The notes under the pieces: generated by a model
The model's input: only the letters and a program-made list of their open reading frames with translations
What the model was told of the DNA's origin: nothing
Database searches by the model: none
Shown here: positions 26,188 to 38,200 of the stretch, piece by piece
Numbering within the stretch: the stretch's first letter is position 1
Layout: each line of letters begins with the position of its first letter
From: Neostapfia colusana
Lineage: Eukaryota > Streptophyta > Magnoliopsida > Poales > Poaceae
NCBI GenBank assembly: GCA_030760725.1
Contig: JASWHV010000003.1
Coordinates: forward strand, 59,286,517 to 59,350,516
Direction: 5' to 3'
Length of the DNA stretch: 64,000 bases
Made by a program: the position numbers and the translations under genes

Positions 26188-26396
26188 CCCAGCCAGCGCC
26201 CGCGCCAGCCCGCAGCCGAGCGCGCTGCTTCCTCACGCTGACAGGCGGGACCCACCCGATCTTCGTCTACCTCGCGACAGCGCCGGACTCCCTCGCACCC
26301 GAATCAAAACCGGTCGGGATTTCGGCGTATCCCCGCTGAATTCTGTTCGTAGGCGACGCGGACATGATCTAAACCACCCCGCCGCCCTCCCCCGTC

Positions 26397-26404
26397 TATA
26401 AAAA
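26397..26404 (+). promoter_or_regulatory. Putative TATA box of D
   Basis: TATAAAAA lies in the context CCCCCGTC...CCCCGG, within the GC-rich LTR segment. It is intact in the 3' LTR too (35644-35651). Confidence 0.6.
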
Positions 26405-26673
26405 CCCCGGCCTCGTTCTGTTTTTCCCCCGCGATCGCCGATTTTTACTCCGGTGAGAACCGAGACTTCTCCGGCGAATTCTGGCCGATCTAAGCTCGGA
26501 AATTCCGATCTAACTCGCTGGTCTTGATCCACCGCCTCCGGGGAACCTTGCAGGTGCAGAAAACTCGGTGATTTGCGGTGTAAACGCAGCGCCGACGAGC
26601 TTCGCCGTGGTTTTGCCTCGGACCTCGTCGCCAATAACCTTCCAGGACCTCCGAGCTCAAGAAAACCCCCGAG

Positions 26674-27949
26674 GTGAGATCCCCGACCTCCCCTCTACCG
26701 ATCTATACCATAAGATCACAGTTCTAGGAAGAATTCTTGAAGATCTGAAAGTCTCTGGCGAGATCGCCGCTTCCCGCCGCCGTGCGCCGCCGGCAGCGCC
26801 GCCCGCGTTCGATCAGAGCGACGTGGCCGCTTGTGCGCCGTTTATTTTAAATCGCACGGTAGGGTTTAAACCCCCGCGTACCGGTTCGGCGTTATAATCT
26901 CAGCCGTCGGTTTAAAATCGGACGGTCCACATCAGCCCCGCGTTATAAAGACTGGAAATGTTACGTGCTACCCCCTGGGGTTCTCGGGAAATAAGAGCTA
27001 GCCTCGGAAACTTCTGATCTAGCCCCTGGAACTCCAGAAAATCATGTAAATTCATTTAAAAATCAGTTTTAGCCCCTGGACTTAATAAAAATTAGGAAAA
27101 ACACCTCTGATAAGTGTAGCTAGACCCCTAGAAATTCTGAAAATAATATTATAGACCCTGTAGTGGGGTAAGTTTAACTTTTTAGCCCTGTTTAGTATTT
27201 AAATTAGGAAATTGAATATGTGGCTAGTGTTTAAAAATTAAAAAGTGGGACAAACATATTGTCATAATTAAATTTAAAACTTTCTTTGTATTTAGAAAAC
27301 TTTGGAGTGAGATAAAAACATATTTTGGGCTGAATTGAATCTGTTTAATTTATTATTCACATTTAGGGACACATTTTTAAGTAATGAATAGTTTTAGAAA
27401 ATAGGGAAAATAATTGTGAAATAGTTTACATCAGAGGCAAAGGTCAAAATGTGTTATTAAATTATTTAGGACCAGAACCTATTCTGTTTAGATGATGTGT
27501 ATTACTAATTTCATGATAAAGTACACAATTATGCATAGGAAAATAAATCTGAAAATATAGCAACTAGTAAATGATAAATGGAGTTTCTAAAATCCAAAGA
27601 ATTCAGTTTAGGGTTGGTAGAAATTCTGAAGGCACATATGGAGAAGGAAAATACATTTCATGCATACTTGGTAGCTAAAAGGTGTAGTAATTGAATATAA
27701 GGAATTTATTTAAATTGGAAACTCATATATATAGTAGGTAAGTATAAATGTGAACACAAAAGTAGGAATCATATACACATGATTAAAGGTGCATGCAAGC
27801 CATAAATCAACACATATAGAGTAACCACAACACATATAATGGTGAATTACTTTCATTAATGTGAATGTGTGGTTTGTATGAAGTGGAAGTGTGAACTATG
27901 TCTTATGGATTGTTGTTTTTCTTTTGCTATGTGTGATGGTATGATGTAG
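26674..27949 (+). other. Candidate leader intron 1 in the D LTR
   Basis: The donor CCCGAG/GTGAGA at 26674 closes a GC-rich block. The acceptor is a T-rich stretch ending ATGATGTAG at 27949. The interval is AT rich, as grass introns often are. Donor and acceptor contexts are conserved in A1 and A2. This is predicted from sequence alone. Confidence 0.4.
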
Positions 27950-28018
27950 AACCTGCTCAAGAGCAAGTTATTCCTTTCCAAGACCAGGACTACCCATTTC
28001 AAGAGCAGCAAGAAGGAG
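27950..28018 (+). other. Exon-like block 2 of the D LTR, open for an acidic peptide
   Basis: These 69 bases read in one frame (phase 2 in, phase 1 out) as a Q/D/E-rich peptide containing PFQDQDYPFQEQ. The right border GGAG/GCAAGT fits a GC-type donor. The block is conserved in frame in A1 (minus strand, near 2165-2260 and 11425-11500) and A2 (near 59500-59570), with many third-position differences. No ATG is in frame here. Confidence 0.4.
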
Positions 28019-29115
28019 GCAAGTGTCCTTGACCACTTTGATCCTATGCTAGGATGTGTAGATAGAATTATTTGCATTGTCAAATGAAATATGAAACCCA
28101 TGATAGGAAGTTTCCCTAGAATTGCATTACCTTGTTTCCTTGTAGCTTGGGTTGGGATATATTTTATCATGTCATTTATTATTATGCATATGCTTAGCCA
28201 TGCTTAGAATGGGATATTTGGGATATGAGATCATCAGTTTATTTTACCATACTCTTGAATGAGATATTGTGAGTTATGTAGAGGTAGGGATCAAGGCAAG
28301 TTGGATGTTTTGGTTGTGTGCTGGGTGCACGAGACTCGGGTTTGTGTTTAGTACTTGCCTGGATCCTAAGGACCGGTTCATGGAGCATGTAACCTGGCTT
28401 TACAGTGCCAACCACATGCTGAGATGGGGCAGCTTGGCCAATTAATTAGGTGTATCCCCGGCGTAGTATGGGTGTGTTGGATGGTGCGGGGAATAGGTGT
28501 CAGCTGGACTACCATATGAACCGCAAGGCTCAAGAGGGGACCACTGTAGCGGGGTTGGAGCCTCTTGTATGCTGTTAGGGGTGAAACCTCAGTGGGCCCA
28601 CGCTCGTCGGGAATCCCTTTGTAAAGGCTTCGTAGTGATCTCCTGGCTACACACCTGGGAAGTGTGAATGTGGATCGTAGCCACTGGCATAATGGAGGTT
28701 CTTTTAGTCCACCCGGCAACGGGGGATGAAATCACTACATGTGGGTACAGTGGTACAAACTCTGCAGAGTCAAAACTGTCATGACAGCCGTGCTCACGGT
28801 CAAGAGCGGCTTGGACTTATTCATGATTAGAGGATTGATGGTGTTGGAAGTTGTGATGTTAAGCGGGGAGCTTAACATTGGAAATGATATTATTGTTATT
28901 GGATTATGATGATGGGATGGGAGATTTGGACCATTTCACCTGTGTAGTAATGTAGGTGCTTAATAAGCTAAGGTGATAGGTATTAATTGCGTAGTGCTTT
29001 AACCATGAGTTCAACCTCTCCTTGTTCTAGCCATGCATGATATAATTTTCCCACACTTGCTGAGTGCCATCGGTACTCAACCTTGCATATTTTGTTGGTT
29101 TATATTGCTGCTCAG

Positions 29116-29174
29116 GTCAAGATAATGAGGTGGTGTATAATGACCAAGACTTTGGACCCGAAGAAGGTTTCTAG
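29116..29174 (+). other. Exon-like block 3 of the D LTR, ends in a conserved stop
   Basis: It is preceded by a TTTATATTGCTGCTCAG acceptor. Its phase completes a Gly codon with the last base of block 2 and reads on to DFGPEEGF and TAG at 29172-29174. A1 and A2 encode nearly the same peptide, and differences are synonymous or conservative apart from one Asp/Ala change in A1. Function is unknown. Confidence 0.4.
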
Positions 29175-29425
29175 GTTCATGGAGACCCCCGGGCAACACC
29201 TGTGAAGGAGCCCTCAAGAATAATATTCCGCTGCTAGTTTATTTACTTGTGATGAACTTCTTATTGTCCATCGAGACATTTGCTATGTAAGACTTATTTA
29301 TATTCGACACCTGGCTTGTAATAAATGATGCTTCACTATTTGTCATCACATGTATGAGAAAATGATCCTGGCATACATGTGATATTCACTTGGTTGTTCT
29401 TCGGAAAAACCGGGTGTGACAGAAG

Positions 29426-29438
29426 TGGTATCAGAGCC
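29426..29438 (+). other. D primer binding site (tRNA-iMet)
   Basis: TGGTATCAGAGCC lies four bases after the LTR end at 29421 and is complementary to the initiator tRNA-Met 3' end. Confidence 0.95.
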
Positions 29439-29639
29439 AAGGTTGCCCGTAGGAACGTGGACCTAGGTAAAAATGGACGTATTTAAGGGCCCTATTTTCT
29501 TAAAAACTATTTTACAAGGTGTGTGTTGAAAAGTGTTATTTAATGGAGTCACTTTCTTCATCTTACCCCAACTTTCATTCAAAATAGGATTTTTGTTTGA
29601 GAGTTTATCTAACCTAATTTTAAATTCTTCTTGTTCTAG

Positions 29640-30419
29640 ATGGTTCGCATGATTCGCACCGCTCACAAGTCCACAGGAGGGAGAGTTCCCGTAGTTGCCC
29701 TTGCCGAGAGGGAGGAGGGCCGTCTGGTGACGTACCTTTCCTACGGATTGGCAGTAGGAGGCTTATTGCGTCGTCTTCGGCGTATGCTCGAAGCCGCCGT
29801 CAATACGGGCAAGCTAATCATCCACTATAACTCCACCAGGACCATCCGTGAGAAGAGGGAAGAATGGAGTTCAGAGATGAGGATAATACACGAAAATCAG
29901 CTGCTTAAGATTCACCACTCTCTAGCTTGTAGAGCGACACAGGTCGATGCGGAGAAAGATGTCACCTGGGAGGCCATCACCTGCCAGAGTCACATCTATC
30001 GTCGCCACTTGGACAAAACTGAGTACATGTATGTCCTCCAGCGTGAGAGTTGTACCACAAAGTACAAGTACCCGCCGGTGCAGCAAGGGACTTCCCATGA
30101 GCACATGGACTTGTGCTTGGAAGATGCTTCTATGCTCAGCACTCGACTGCAGGAGTGTCAACAAGAGCTTCAGGATGTCCGGGACACCCTGAAGGAAACG
30201 GAGGCGTTGCTGCGAGCCTGTTTGAGGGCGAGAGAAAGAGGAGATGGGAATGAACTGTGTGTCACCGTGAATGATACATGGACTCCTGACTCCCCAAATC
30301 GCCGAGCGATCAGGCGTCGTCGCACTTCTCCACCAGCAGCCTCCCCACCCAAAGCAGAGTCAGAAGGCAGCCGAAATGATGAGGAAGATCCCGAGGAGCC
30401 AGCTCAAGAAAACGAGTAG
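29640..30419 (+). CDS. orf0-like protein upstream of gag (D), 259 aa, intact
   Basis: This uninterrupted ORF begins MVRMIRTAHK about 200 bp after the PBS and ends 302 bp before gag. The N-terminal two thirds are Arg/Lys and Leu rich with no domain I recognise. Residues about 155-200 are heptad-like and probably coiled coil (LSTRLQECQQELQDVRDTL). The C-terminus combines an Arg cluster (RRAIRRRRTSPP), a plausible nuclear signal, with an acidic tail (EEDPEEPAQENE). A1 carries the same gene with one nonsense codon. As I recall, rice RIRE3 and RIRE8 have an extra ORF (orf0) in this position. As the first ORF of the genomic RNA it could be translated ahead of gag-pol. The role is unknown. Confidence 0.75.
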   Translation: MVRMIRTAHKSTGGRVPVVALAEREEGRLVTYLSYGLAVGGLLRRLRRMLEAAVNTGKLIIHYNSTRTIREKREEWSSEMRIIHENQLLKIHHSLACRATQVDAEKDVTWEAITCQSHIYRRHLDKTEYMYVLQRESCTTKYKYPPVQQGTSHEHMDLCLEDASMLSTRLQECQQELQDVRDTLKETEALLRACLRARERGDGNELCVTVNDTWTPDSPNRRAIRRRRTSPPAASPPKAESEGSRNDEEDPEEPAQENE

Positions 30420-30721
30420 CGTAGAGCCTTTCCCTTAAATTAGAAGGATGTCGAGTAGTCAAGTCGTTACGTAGTTAATGGTGTGTTAATGCTTGGTGTG
30501 TGACGTGAGTTGTGGAAGCCATGAGCAATTGTCCACAGCCTCGTCTTTAGATTGTTTTGCTTTGGTGTGTGAACCCACATGAAATAATAGTGCATCTATT
30601 TGGTGTGAGATATGAACCCTTGTAAAAGTATAACAAAGCCTCAACACTTCAAAGTACAAACAAATGAAAGTAGTAAGATGATACTAAATGCTTTCAAATT
30701 AACATTGGTTGATTCTACCAG
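30420..30721 (+). other. D spacer between orf0 and gag
   Basis: This is 302 bp of noncoding sequence with no recognised motif. Gag translation would need reinitiation, internal entry or a spliced RNA. Confidence 0.5.
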
Positions 30722-33700
30722 ATGGCCGGAAGAGGAAAAGGACGTGCTGCCAACCCCGCCAACAATAACGATGAGGCATGCAACCCTCATCTTTCTGGAG
30801 GCCAGGACCGGGGTGGTCGCCGTGAAGGAGTTGATCCCCTCCACCAAATGCTGGAGAATCAGAATCAGCTCATCCAGAACTTGACTCAAGTGGTGGCCAA
30901 CTTGCATCAAGTTCCACCTCCACAAGCTGCACCACGCCAACCAAGGTTGAGTGAGTTTCTAGGAACTCAACCTCCAAAGTTTGCAAGTGCTGCTGAACCT
31001 CTGGAGGCAGATGATTGGCTGAAGACCATTGAAAGTAAGATGAGGATCATACAGTGCCAAGGGTATGAGAGGGTGCTGTTTGCTTCGCATCAATTGCATG
31101 GACCTGCTGCTGATTGGTGGACCGCCTACGTGGCCGCCCATCATGACCCTGAGAACATCACTTGGGAAGAGTTCAAGCGTAGCTTCCCCAACCATTACAT
31201 CCCAAGAGGTGAACTCAAAAACAAGAGGAAGGAGTTTTTGGGACTGCAGCAGGGGAACATGACGGCGAGGGAATGCCTCACTAAATTTACTCAACTATCC
31301 CGTTATGCCGCACGAGACATAGAGACTGATGAGCAGAAACAAGATTGTTTCGTGGAAGGACTTACCGCGGAGATGCAGTGTGCAATGTCCACAAATGAGT
31401 ATGAAAGCTTCCAAAAGATGGTGGACAGAGCATTTGTGGTAGAAAGGAAGCTAAAGGCCTTGGGAAATGAGAATAAGAGGAAGGCCGGGTGGTCACATCA
31501 AGCCTCAGGGAGCAACACCCGCCCACGTCTGATGCAGCAACCAGCAGGGCAGACGAACCGTGCTGCGGTACCCTACTCAGCACCAAGAGGGTACAACCCG
31601 AACTACAGGCCTCCGGCAGCACCAGCACAGCCGCAACGTCAGTTTGTGCAGCAGCCTCGCCCCGCATATCCACCTCGACCAGCAGTGCAAGGACCCCCAA
31701 ACCAACCCCAAGACAACAAAGGTCAGGCACCTAAGGTTGGGGTGCAATGTTTTAGCTGCGGTGAAGTGGGGCACTACGCCCACAAATGCCCAAAGAAGAA
31801 GCCCGCGCAGCCACAACAGCATAATGTAATGAGAGGACGGGTGAACCACGTCACTATGGAGGAAGCACAAGATGCACCCGACGTGGTAGTTGGTAAGTTT
31901 CCTGCCAATTTACACCTTGCAACCCTGCTGTTTGATTCTGGTGCTACCCACTCGTTTATTGCTCAAGGGTTTGTTAAGAAGTATGACCTAGCAACAACAC
32001 AAATGAACCATATGCTAGCCGTAAACTCTCCAGGTGGAGAAATAAGGACAAGACAAGTGTGTCCCAAGGTGAATCTAGACATTAACGGGGTAGTGTTTAC
32101 TGCTAACCTCATAGTGATAGATTCCCAAGGGATCGATATTATTTTGGGCATGGATTGGTTGACCAAACATAAGGGAATCATTCATTGTTCGACCAGAACG
32201 GTGGAACTAACTCACCCTAGTGGCACAAGAGTAAAGTTCATAACAATACACGAGCCTAGGAGGGACATTACATTAAATCAAGTTGAGGTGAAAGTTGAGG
32301 AAATCAGGACTATCAGGGAATATCTAGACGTTTTTCCGAAAGAATTGCCAGGTATGCCTCCTGATCGTGAAGTGGAATTTGCAATTGAGCTAGTGCCTGG
32401 AACAGCCCCGATATACAAGAGACCTTATCGGATGGACTCCAAGCAGCTAGAAGAACTCAAGGATCATTTGAGAGAATTGACAGAGAAGGGGTATATCCGC
32501 CCTAGTTCCTCACCATGGGGAGCTCCGGTGATATTTGTGCCCAAGAAAGACGGAACCCAAAGGTTATGCGTGGATTACCGTGCTTTGAATGAGGTAACCA
32601 TCAAGAACAAGTACCAATTACCTCGCATTGAAGACTTGTTTGATCAGTTGAGGGGAGCTTGTGTGTTCTCGAAAATTGATCTCAGGTCGGGATACCACCA
32701 ACTCAAGATAAGGCAATCTGATATTCCCAAGACAGCTTTCGTATCTCGGTACGGACTGTATGAATACACCGTCATGCCTTTCGGGCTAACTAATGCCCCG
32801 GCATACTTCATGTATCTCATGAACAAGGTATTCATGGAATATCTGGACAAATTTGTGGTGGTTTTCATAGATGACATTCTCGCCTTCTCCAAAGATGAAG
32901 AAGAACATGAGAAACATCTAAGGTTGGTGTTGCAAAGGCTGAGGGAACACCAACTATATGCTAAGTTGAGCAAGTGTGAGTTTTGTCTGAAGAGAGTTCC
33001 CTTCTTAGGACATATTATCTCAGAGGGAGGAATCTCCGTAGATCCCGCCAAAATTGAGGATATACAGAAGTGGAAGACCCCTGAAAATGTCGGGGAAGTT
33101 CGAAGCTTCTTGGGATTGGCTGGATACTATCGACGGTTTATCGAGGGACTCTCTAAGATCTCGAGGCCCCTCACTAAACTGTTGGAGAAGGGAATCACAT
33201 TCACATGGACGCCGCAGTGCGAGACGAGTTTTCAGGAGTTAAAGGAAAGATTGACAACAACCCCAGTGCTCGTTATGCCAGATATGCAGAAGAACTTTAC
33301 GATGTACTGCGATGCCTCTGGAAACGGGTTGGGATGTGTTCTCATGCAAGAAGGGCATGTCGTGGCATATGCATCCCGGCAGCTTCGGAAGCACGAGAAG
33401 AACTATCCTACACATGACCTAGAACTAGCCGCAGTGGTACACGCGTTGAAAATTTGGCGGCACTATTTGATGGGGAAGAGAACCGAGATATATACGGATC
33501 ATAGGAGTTTGAAGTACATTTTTACACAGCCAGATCTCAACCTCAGACAAAGAAGATGGTTAGAGCTAATCAATGACTTTGATGTGGGCATCAACTATCA
33601 TCCTGGGAAAGCAAACGTCATGGCCGATGCTTTAAGTCGGAAAGTGCAGGCCAATAAGTTGAGCTTGAAGGACATGCCTGCAGAATTGAAGGACGAGGTT

Positions 33701-35191
33701 ATATGGCTCAATCTATGCCTGGTGAATAGTGGTGGAGCCATCGCCATGGAAGTGGACTCCACACTAGAGCGAGACATCCGCGAGGGTCAAAAGAAATACG
33801 AGAAGATACAAGAGATCAGACAACTCATCAAGGAAAATAAAGCTCCTGGTTTTAGAGAGGATGAACAAGGAACGGTGTGGCACGGGAAAAGAATCTGTGT
33901 GCCTGAAGTAATGGAGATCCGTGAATTAATTTTAAAGGAGGCTCACGATTCCGACTATTCCATTCATCCTGGGAGTACAAAGATGTACCAGGACCTCAAG
34001 AGCAGGTATTGGTGGTATGGCATGAAGCGAGATGTCACGGAACATGTTGCCCTATGTGACACATGTCAGTTGGTGAAAGTAGAACATCAACGACCCGCGG
34101 GATTATTGCAACCACTCAAAGTGCCTGAATGGAAATGAGAAGAAATCAGCATGGATTTCATCGTGGGATTGCCTAGGACCCAATCAGGATATGATTTAAT
34201 ATGGGTCATCATTGATAGGCTAACCAAGGTAGCACATTTCATCCCCGTGAAGGAAAGCTACAGCGGATCCAAATTGGCAGAGTTGTACATGTCAAGGATC
34301 GTGTGTTACCATGGAGTGCCAAAGAAGATTGTGTCGGATCGAGGGACACAGTTCACCTCAAGGTTCTGTCAGAAGTTGCACGAAACCATGGGAACCCATC
34401 TGAACTTTAGTTCTGCCTATCATCCCCAAACTGACGGGCAAACGGAAAGAACCAATCAGATCCTTGAAGATATGCTAAGGGCATGTGCACTCAAAAACAA
34501 TAGGAGTTGGGACAAGAACCTACCATATGCGGAGTTTTCTTATAACAACAGCTATCAAGCTAGTATGAAGATGTCACCGTTTGAAGCTTTGTACGGGAGG
34601 AAGTGCAGAACTCCCCTATTTTGGAATCAAACGGGGGAAAGTAAAGTGTTTGGTCCAGAAGTACTACAAGAAGCCGAGGCGAAGGTAAGGGAAATTCGCA
34701 ACAATTTGAGGATAGCACAGACACGCCAAAAGAGTTATGCTGATGTACGAAGAAGAGAGCTCGTTTTCAACGTGGGAGACTATGTTTATCTCAAGGTGTC
34801 CCCTGTCCGAGGACTTCGTCGGTTCAAGGTGAAAGGGAAGTTGTCACCTCGATACATCGGACCCTTTCAAGTTTTGGAGAGGAAAGGCAAAGTGGCGTAT
34901 CAACTAGAGTTACCGGCTCGTCTATCGGATGTGCACGATGTATTCCATGTGTCACAACTCAAGAAATGCCTGAGAACGCCTGAAGAGGTGTTACCCATGA
35001 ATGAAGTGGATGTAGCTGAAGATTTGTCTTATGCCGAGCAACCATACAAGATCTTGGAGACAATGGAACGCCTCACCAGAAATAAAAGAATCCGGATGTG
35101 TAAGGTGCAGTGGAAGCATCACTCAGAAGAGGAAGCCACCTGGGAGCGGGAAGATGAGCTCAAGGCACAATTTCCGGAATTGTTTTCTTAG
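30722..35191 (+). pseudogene. D gag-pol polyprotein, 1489 codons with one internal stop
   Basis: A single frame encodes all domains. Gag core lies at residues about 60-260 and the CCHC knuckle at C343, C346, H351, C356. Aspartic protease starts at D405 (DSGATHSF). Reverse transcriptase spans about 595-800 with catalytic D717-D718 in FIDDIL, and RNase H about 850-980. The integrase zinc region includes C1112 and C1115, and the DDE core is D1145, D1206, E1242 with D35E spacing. A chromodomain fills roughly residues 1420-1489. The only clear break is TGA at 34136-34138 (codon 1139), where A1 and A2 have Trp, at the start of the integrase core. Trp is also Cys in FTSRFCQKL of D. Integrase would be lost unless the stop is read through. 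Confidence 0.95.
34136..34138 (+). other. Single nonsense codon in D integrase
   Basis: GAATGGAAATGAGAAGAA shows TGA where the related copies have TGG. It fits a G-to-A transition, common at methylated repeats. The frame is open for over 1100 codons before it and 346 codons after the next Met. Confidence 0.9.
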
Positions 35192-35218
35192 AAACACCAA
35201 TCTCGAGGACGAGATTTC

Positions 35219-35236
35219 TTTTAAGGGGGGTAGAGC
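35219..35236 (+). other. D polypurine tract
   Basis: TTTAAGGGGGGTAGAGC immediately precedes the 3' LTR start at 35237 and is shared with A1 and A2. Confidence 0.92.
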
Positions 35237-38200
35237 TGTAACACCCCAAAATTTTGATTCAAAACCCTACATCATGTTAAGAGGGGAATTTAAAATTTTT
35301 TGGACGTGTTGCATGTTTTGCAAAAAATCAAATTCAAATTGGAATTCAAATTAAACTCAAATCAGAAAAGAAATAGAAAAAGAAAAAGAGAAAACAGAAA
35401 AAAACCGGCCAGTGGGCCGAAACCCACCAGCCGGCCCAGCCAGCGCCCGCGCCAGCCCGCAGCCGAGCGCGCTGCTTCCTCACGCTGATAGGCGGGACCC
35501 ACCCGATCTTCGTCTACCTCGCAACAGCGCCGGACTCCCTCGCACCCGAATCAAAACCGATCGGGATTTCGGCGTATCCCCGCTGAATTTTGTTCGTAGG
35601 CGACGCGAACAGGATCTAAACCACCCCTCCGCCCTCCCCCGTCTATAAAAACCCCGGCCTCGTTCTGTTTTTCCCCCGCGATCGCCGATATTTACTCCAG
35701 TGAGAACCGAGACTTCTCCGGCGAATTCTGGCCGATCTAAGCTCGGAAATTCCGATCTAACTCGCTGGTCTTGATCCACCGCCTCCGGGGAACCTTGCAG
35801 GTGCAGAAAACTCGGTGATTTGCGGTGTAAACGCAGCGCTGATGAGCTTCGCCGTGGTTTTGCCTCGGACTTCGTCCCCAATCACCTTCCAGGACCTCCG
35901 AGCTCAATAGAACCCCCGAGGTGAGATCCCCGACCTCCCCTCTACCGATCTATACCATAAGATCACAGTTCTAGGAAGAATTCTCGAAGATCCGAAAGTC
36001 TCCGGCGAGATCGCCGCTTCTCGCCGCCGTGCGCCGCCGGCAGCGCCGCCCGCGTTCGATCAGAGCGACGTGGCCGCTTGTGCGCCGTTTATTTTAAATC
36101 GCACGGTAGGGTTTAAACCCCCGCGTACCGGTTTGGCGTTATAATCTCAGCCGTCGGTTTAAAATCGGACGGTCCACGTCAGCCCCGCGTTATAAAGACT
36201 GGAAATCTTACGTGCTACCCCCTAATGTTCTCGGGAAATAAGAGCTAGCCCCGGAAACTTCTGATCTAGCCCCTAGAACTCCAGAAAATCATGTAAATTC
36301 ATTTAAAAATTAGTTTTTGCCCCTGGACTTAATAAAAATTAGGAAAAACACCTCTGATAAGTGTAGCTAGACCCCTAGAAATTCTGAAAATAATATTATA
36401 GACCCTGTAGTGGGGTAAGTTTAACTTTTTAGCCCTGTTTAGTATTTAAATTAGGAAATTGAATATGTGGCTAGTGTTTAAAAATTAAAAAGTGGGACAA
36501 ACATATTGTCACAATTAAATTAAAAACTTTCTCAGTATTTAGAAAACTTTGGAGTGAGATAAAAACATATTTTGGGCTGAATTGAATCTGTTTAATTTAT
36601 TATTCACATTTAGGGACACATTTTTAAGTAATGAATAGTGTTAGAAAATAGGGAAAATAATTGTGAAATAGTTTACATCAGAGGCAAAGGTCAAAATGTG
36701 TTATTAAATTATTTAGGACCAGAACCTATTCTGTTTAGATGATGTGTATTACTAATTTCATGATAAAGTACACAATTATGCATAGGAAAATAAATCTGAA
36801 AATATAGCAACTAGTAAATGATAAATGGAGTTTCTAAAATCCAAAGAATTCAGTTTAGGGTTGGTAGAAATTCTGAAGGCACATATGGAGAAGGAAAATA
36901 CATTTCATGCATACTTGGTAGCTAAAAGGTGTAGTAATTGAATATAAGGAATTTATTTAAATTGGAAACTCATATATATAGTAGGTAAGTATAAATGTGA
37001 ACACAAAAGTAGGAATCATATACACATGATTAAAGGTGCATGCAAGCCACAAATCAACACACATAGAGTAACCACAACACATATAAAGGTGAATTACTTT
37101 CATGAATGTGAATGTGTGGTTTGTATGAAGTGGAAGTGTGAACTATGTCTTATGGATTGTTGTTTTTCTTTTGCTATGTGTGATGGTATGATGTAGAACC
37201 TGCTCAAGAGCAAGTTATTCCTTTCCAAGACCAGGACTACCCATTTCAAGAGCAGCAAGAAGGAGGCAAGTGTCCTTGACCACTTTGATCCTATGCTAGG
37301 ATGTGTAGATAGAATTATTTGCATTGTCAAATGAAATATTAAACCCATGATAGGAAGTTTCCCTAGAATTGCATTACCTTGTTTCCTTGTAGCTTGGGTT
37401 GGGATATATTTTATCATGTCATTTATTATTATGCATATGCTTAGCCATGCTTAGAATGGGATATTTGGGATATGAGATCATCAGTTTATTTTACCATACT
37501 CTTGAATGAGATATTGTGAGTTATGTAGAGGTAGGGATCAAGGCAAGTTGGATGTTTTGGTTGTGTGCTGGGTGCACGAGACTCGGGTTTGTGTTTAGTA
37601 TTTGCCTGGATCCTAAGGACCGGTTCATGGAGCATGTAACCTGGCTTTACAGTGCCAACCACATGCTGAGATGGGGCAGCTTGGCCAATTAATTAGGTGT
37701 ATCCCCAGCGTAGTATGGGTGTGTTGGATGGTGCGGGGAATAGGTGTCAGCTGGACTACCATATGAACCGCAAGGCTCAAGAGGGGGCCACTGCAGCGGG
37801 GTTGGAGCCTCTTGTATGCTGTTAGGGGTGAAACCTCAGTGGGCCCACGCTCGTCGGGAATCCCTTTGTAAAGGCTTCGTAGTGATCTCCTGGCTACACA
37901 CCTGGGAAGTGTGAATGTGGATCATAGCCACTGGCATAATGGAGGTTCTTTTAGTCCACCCGGCAACGGGGGATGAAATCACTACATGTGGGTACAGTGG
38001 TACAAACTCTGCAGAGTCAAAACTGTCATGAAAGCCGTGCTCACGGTCAAGAGCGGCTTGGACTTATTCATGATTAGAGGATTGATGGTGTTGGAAGTTG
38101 TGATGTTAAGCGGGGAGCTTAACATTGGAAATAATATTATGGTTATTGGATTATGATGATGAGATGGGAGATTTGGACCATTTCACCTGTGTAGTAATGT

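Larger units (their letters stand above)
25990..29421 (+). repeat. D 5' LTR
   Basis: It runs TGTAACACC to GGTGTGACA, 3432 bp. From left to right it has a purine-rich A/G tract (about 26115-26157), a GC hairpin with TGGGCC motifs (26158-26187), a TATA box (26397) and a GC-rich leader. An AT-rich stretch resembling an intron follows, with two exon-like blocks (27950-28018 and 29116-29174). If the TATA box is used, R-U5 would be about 3 kb. Confidence 0.97.
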
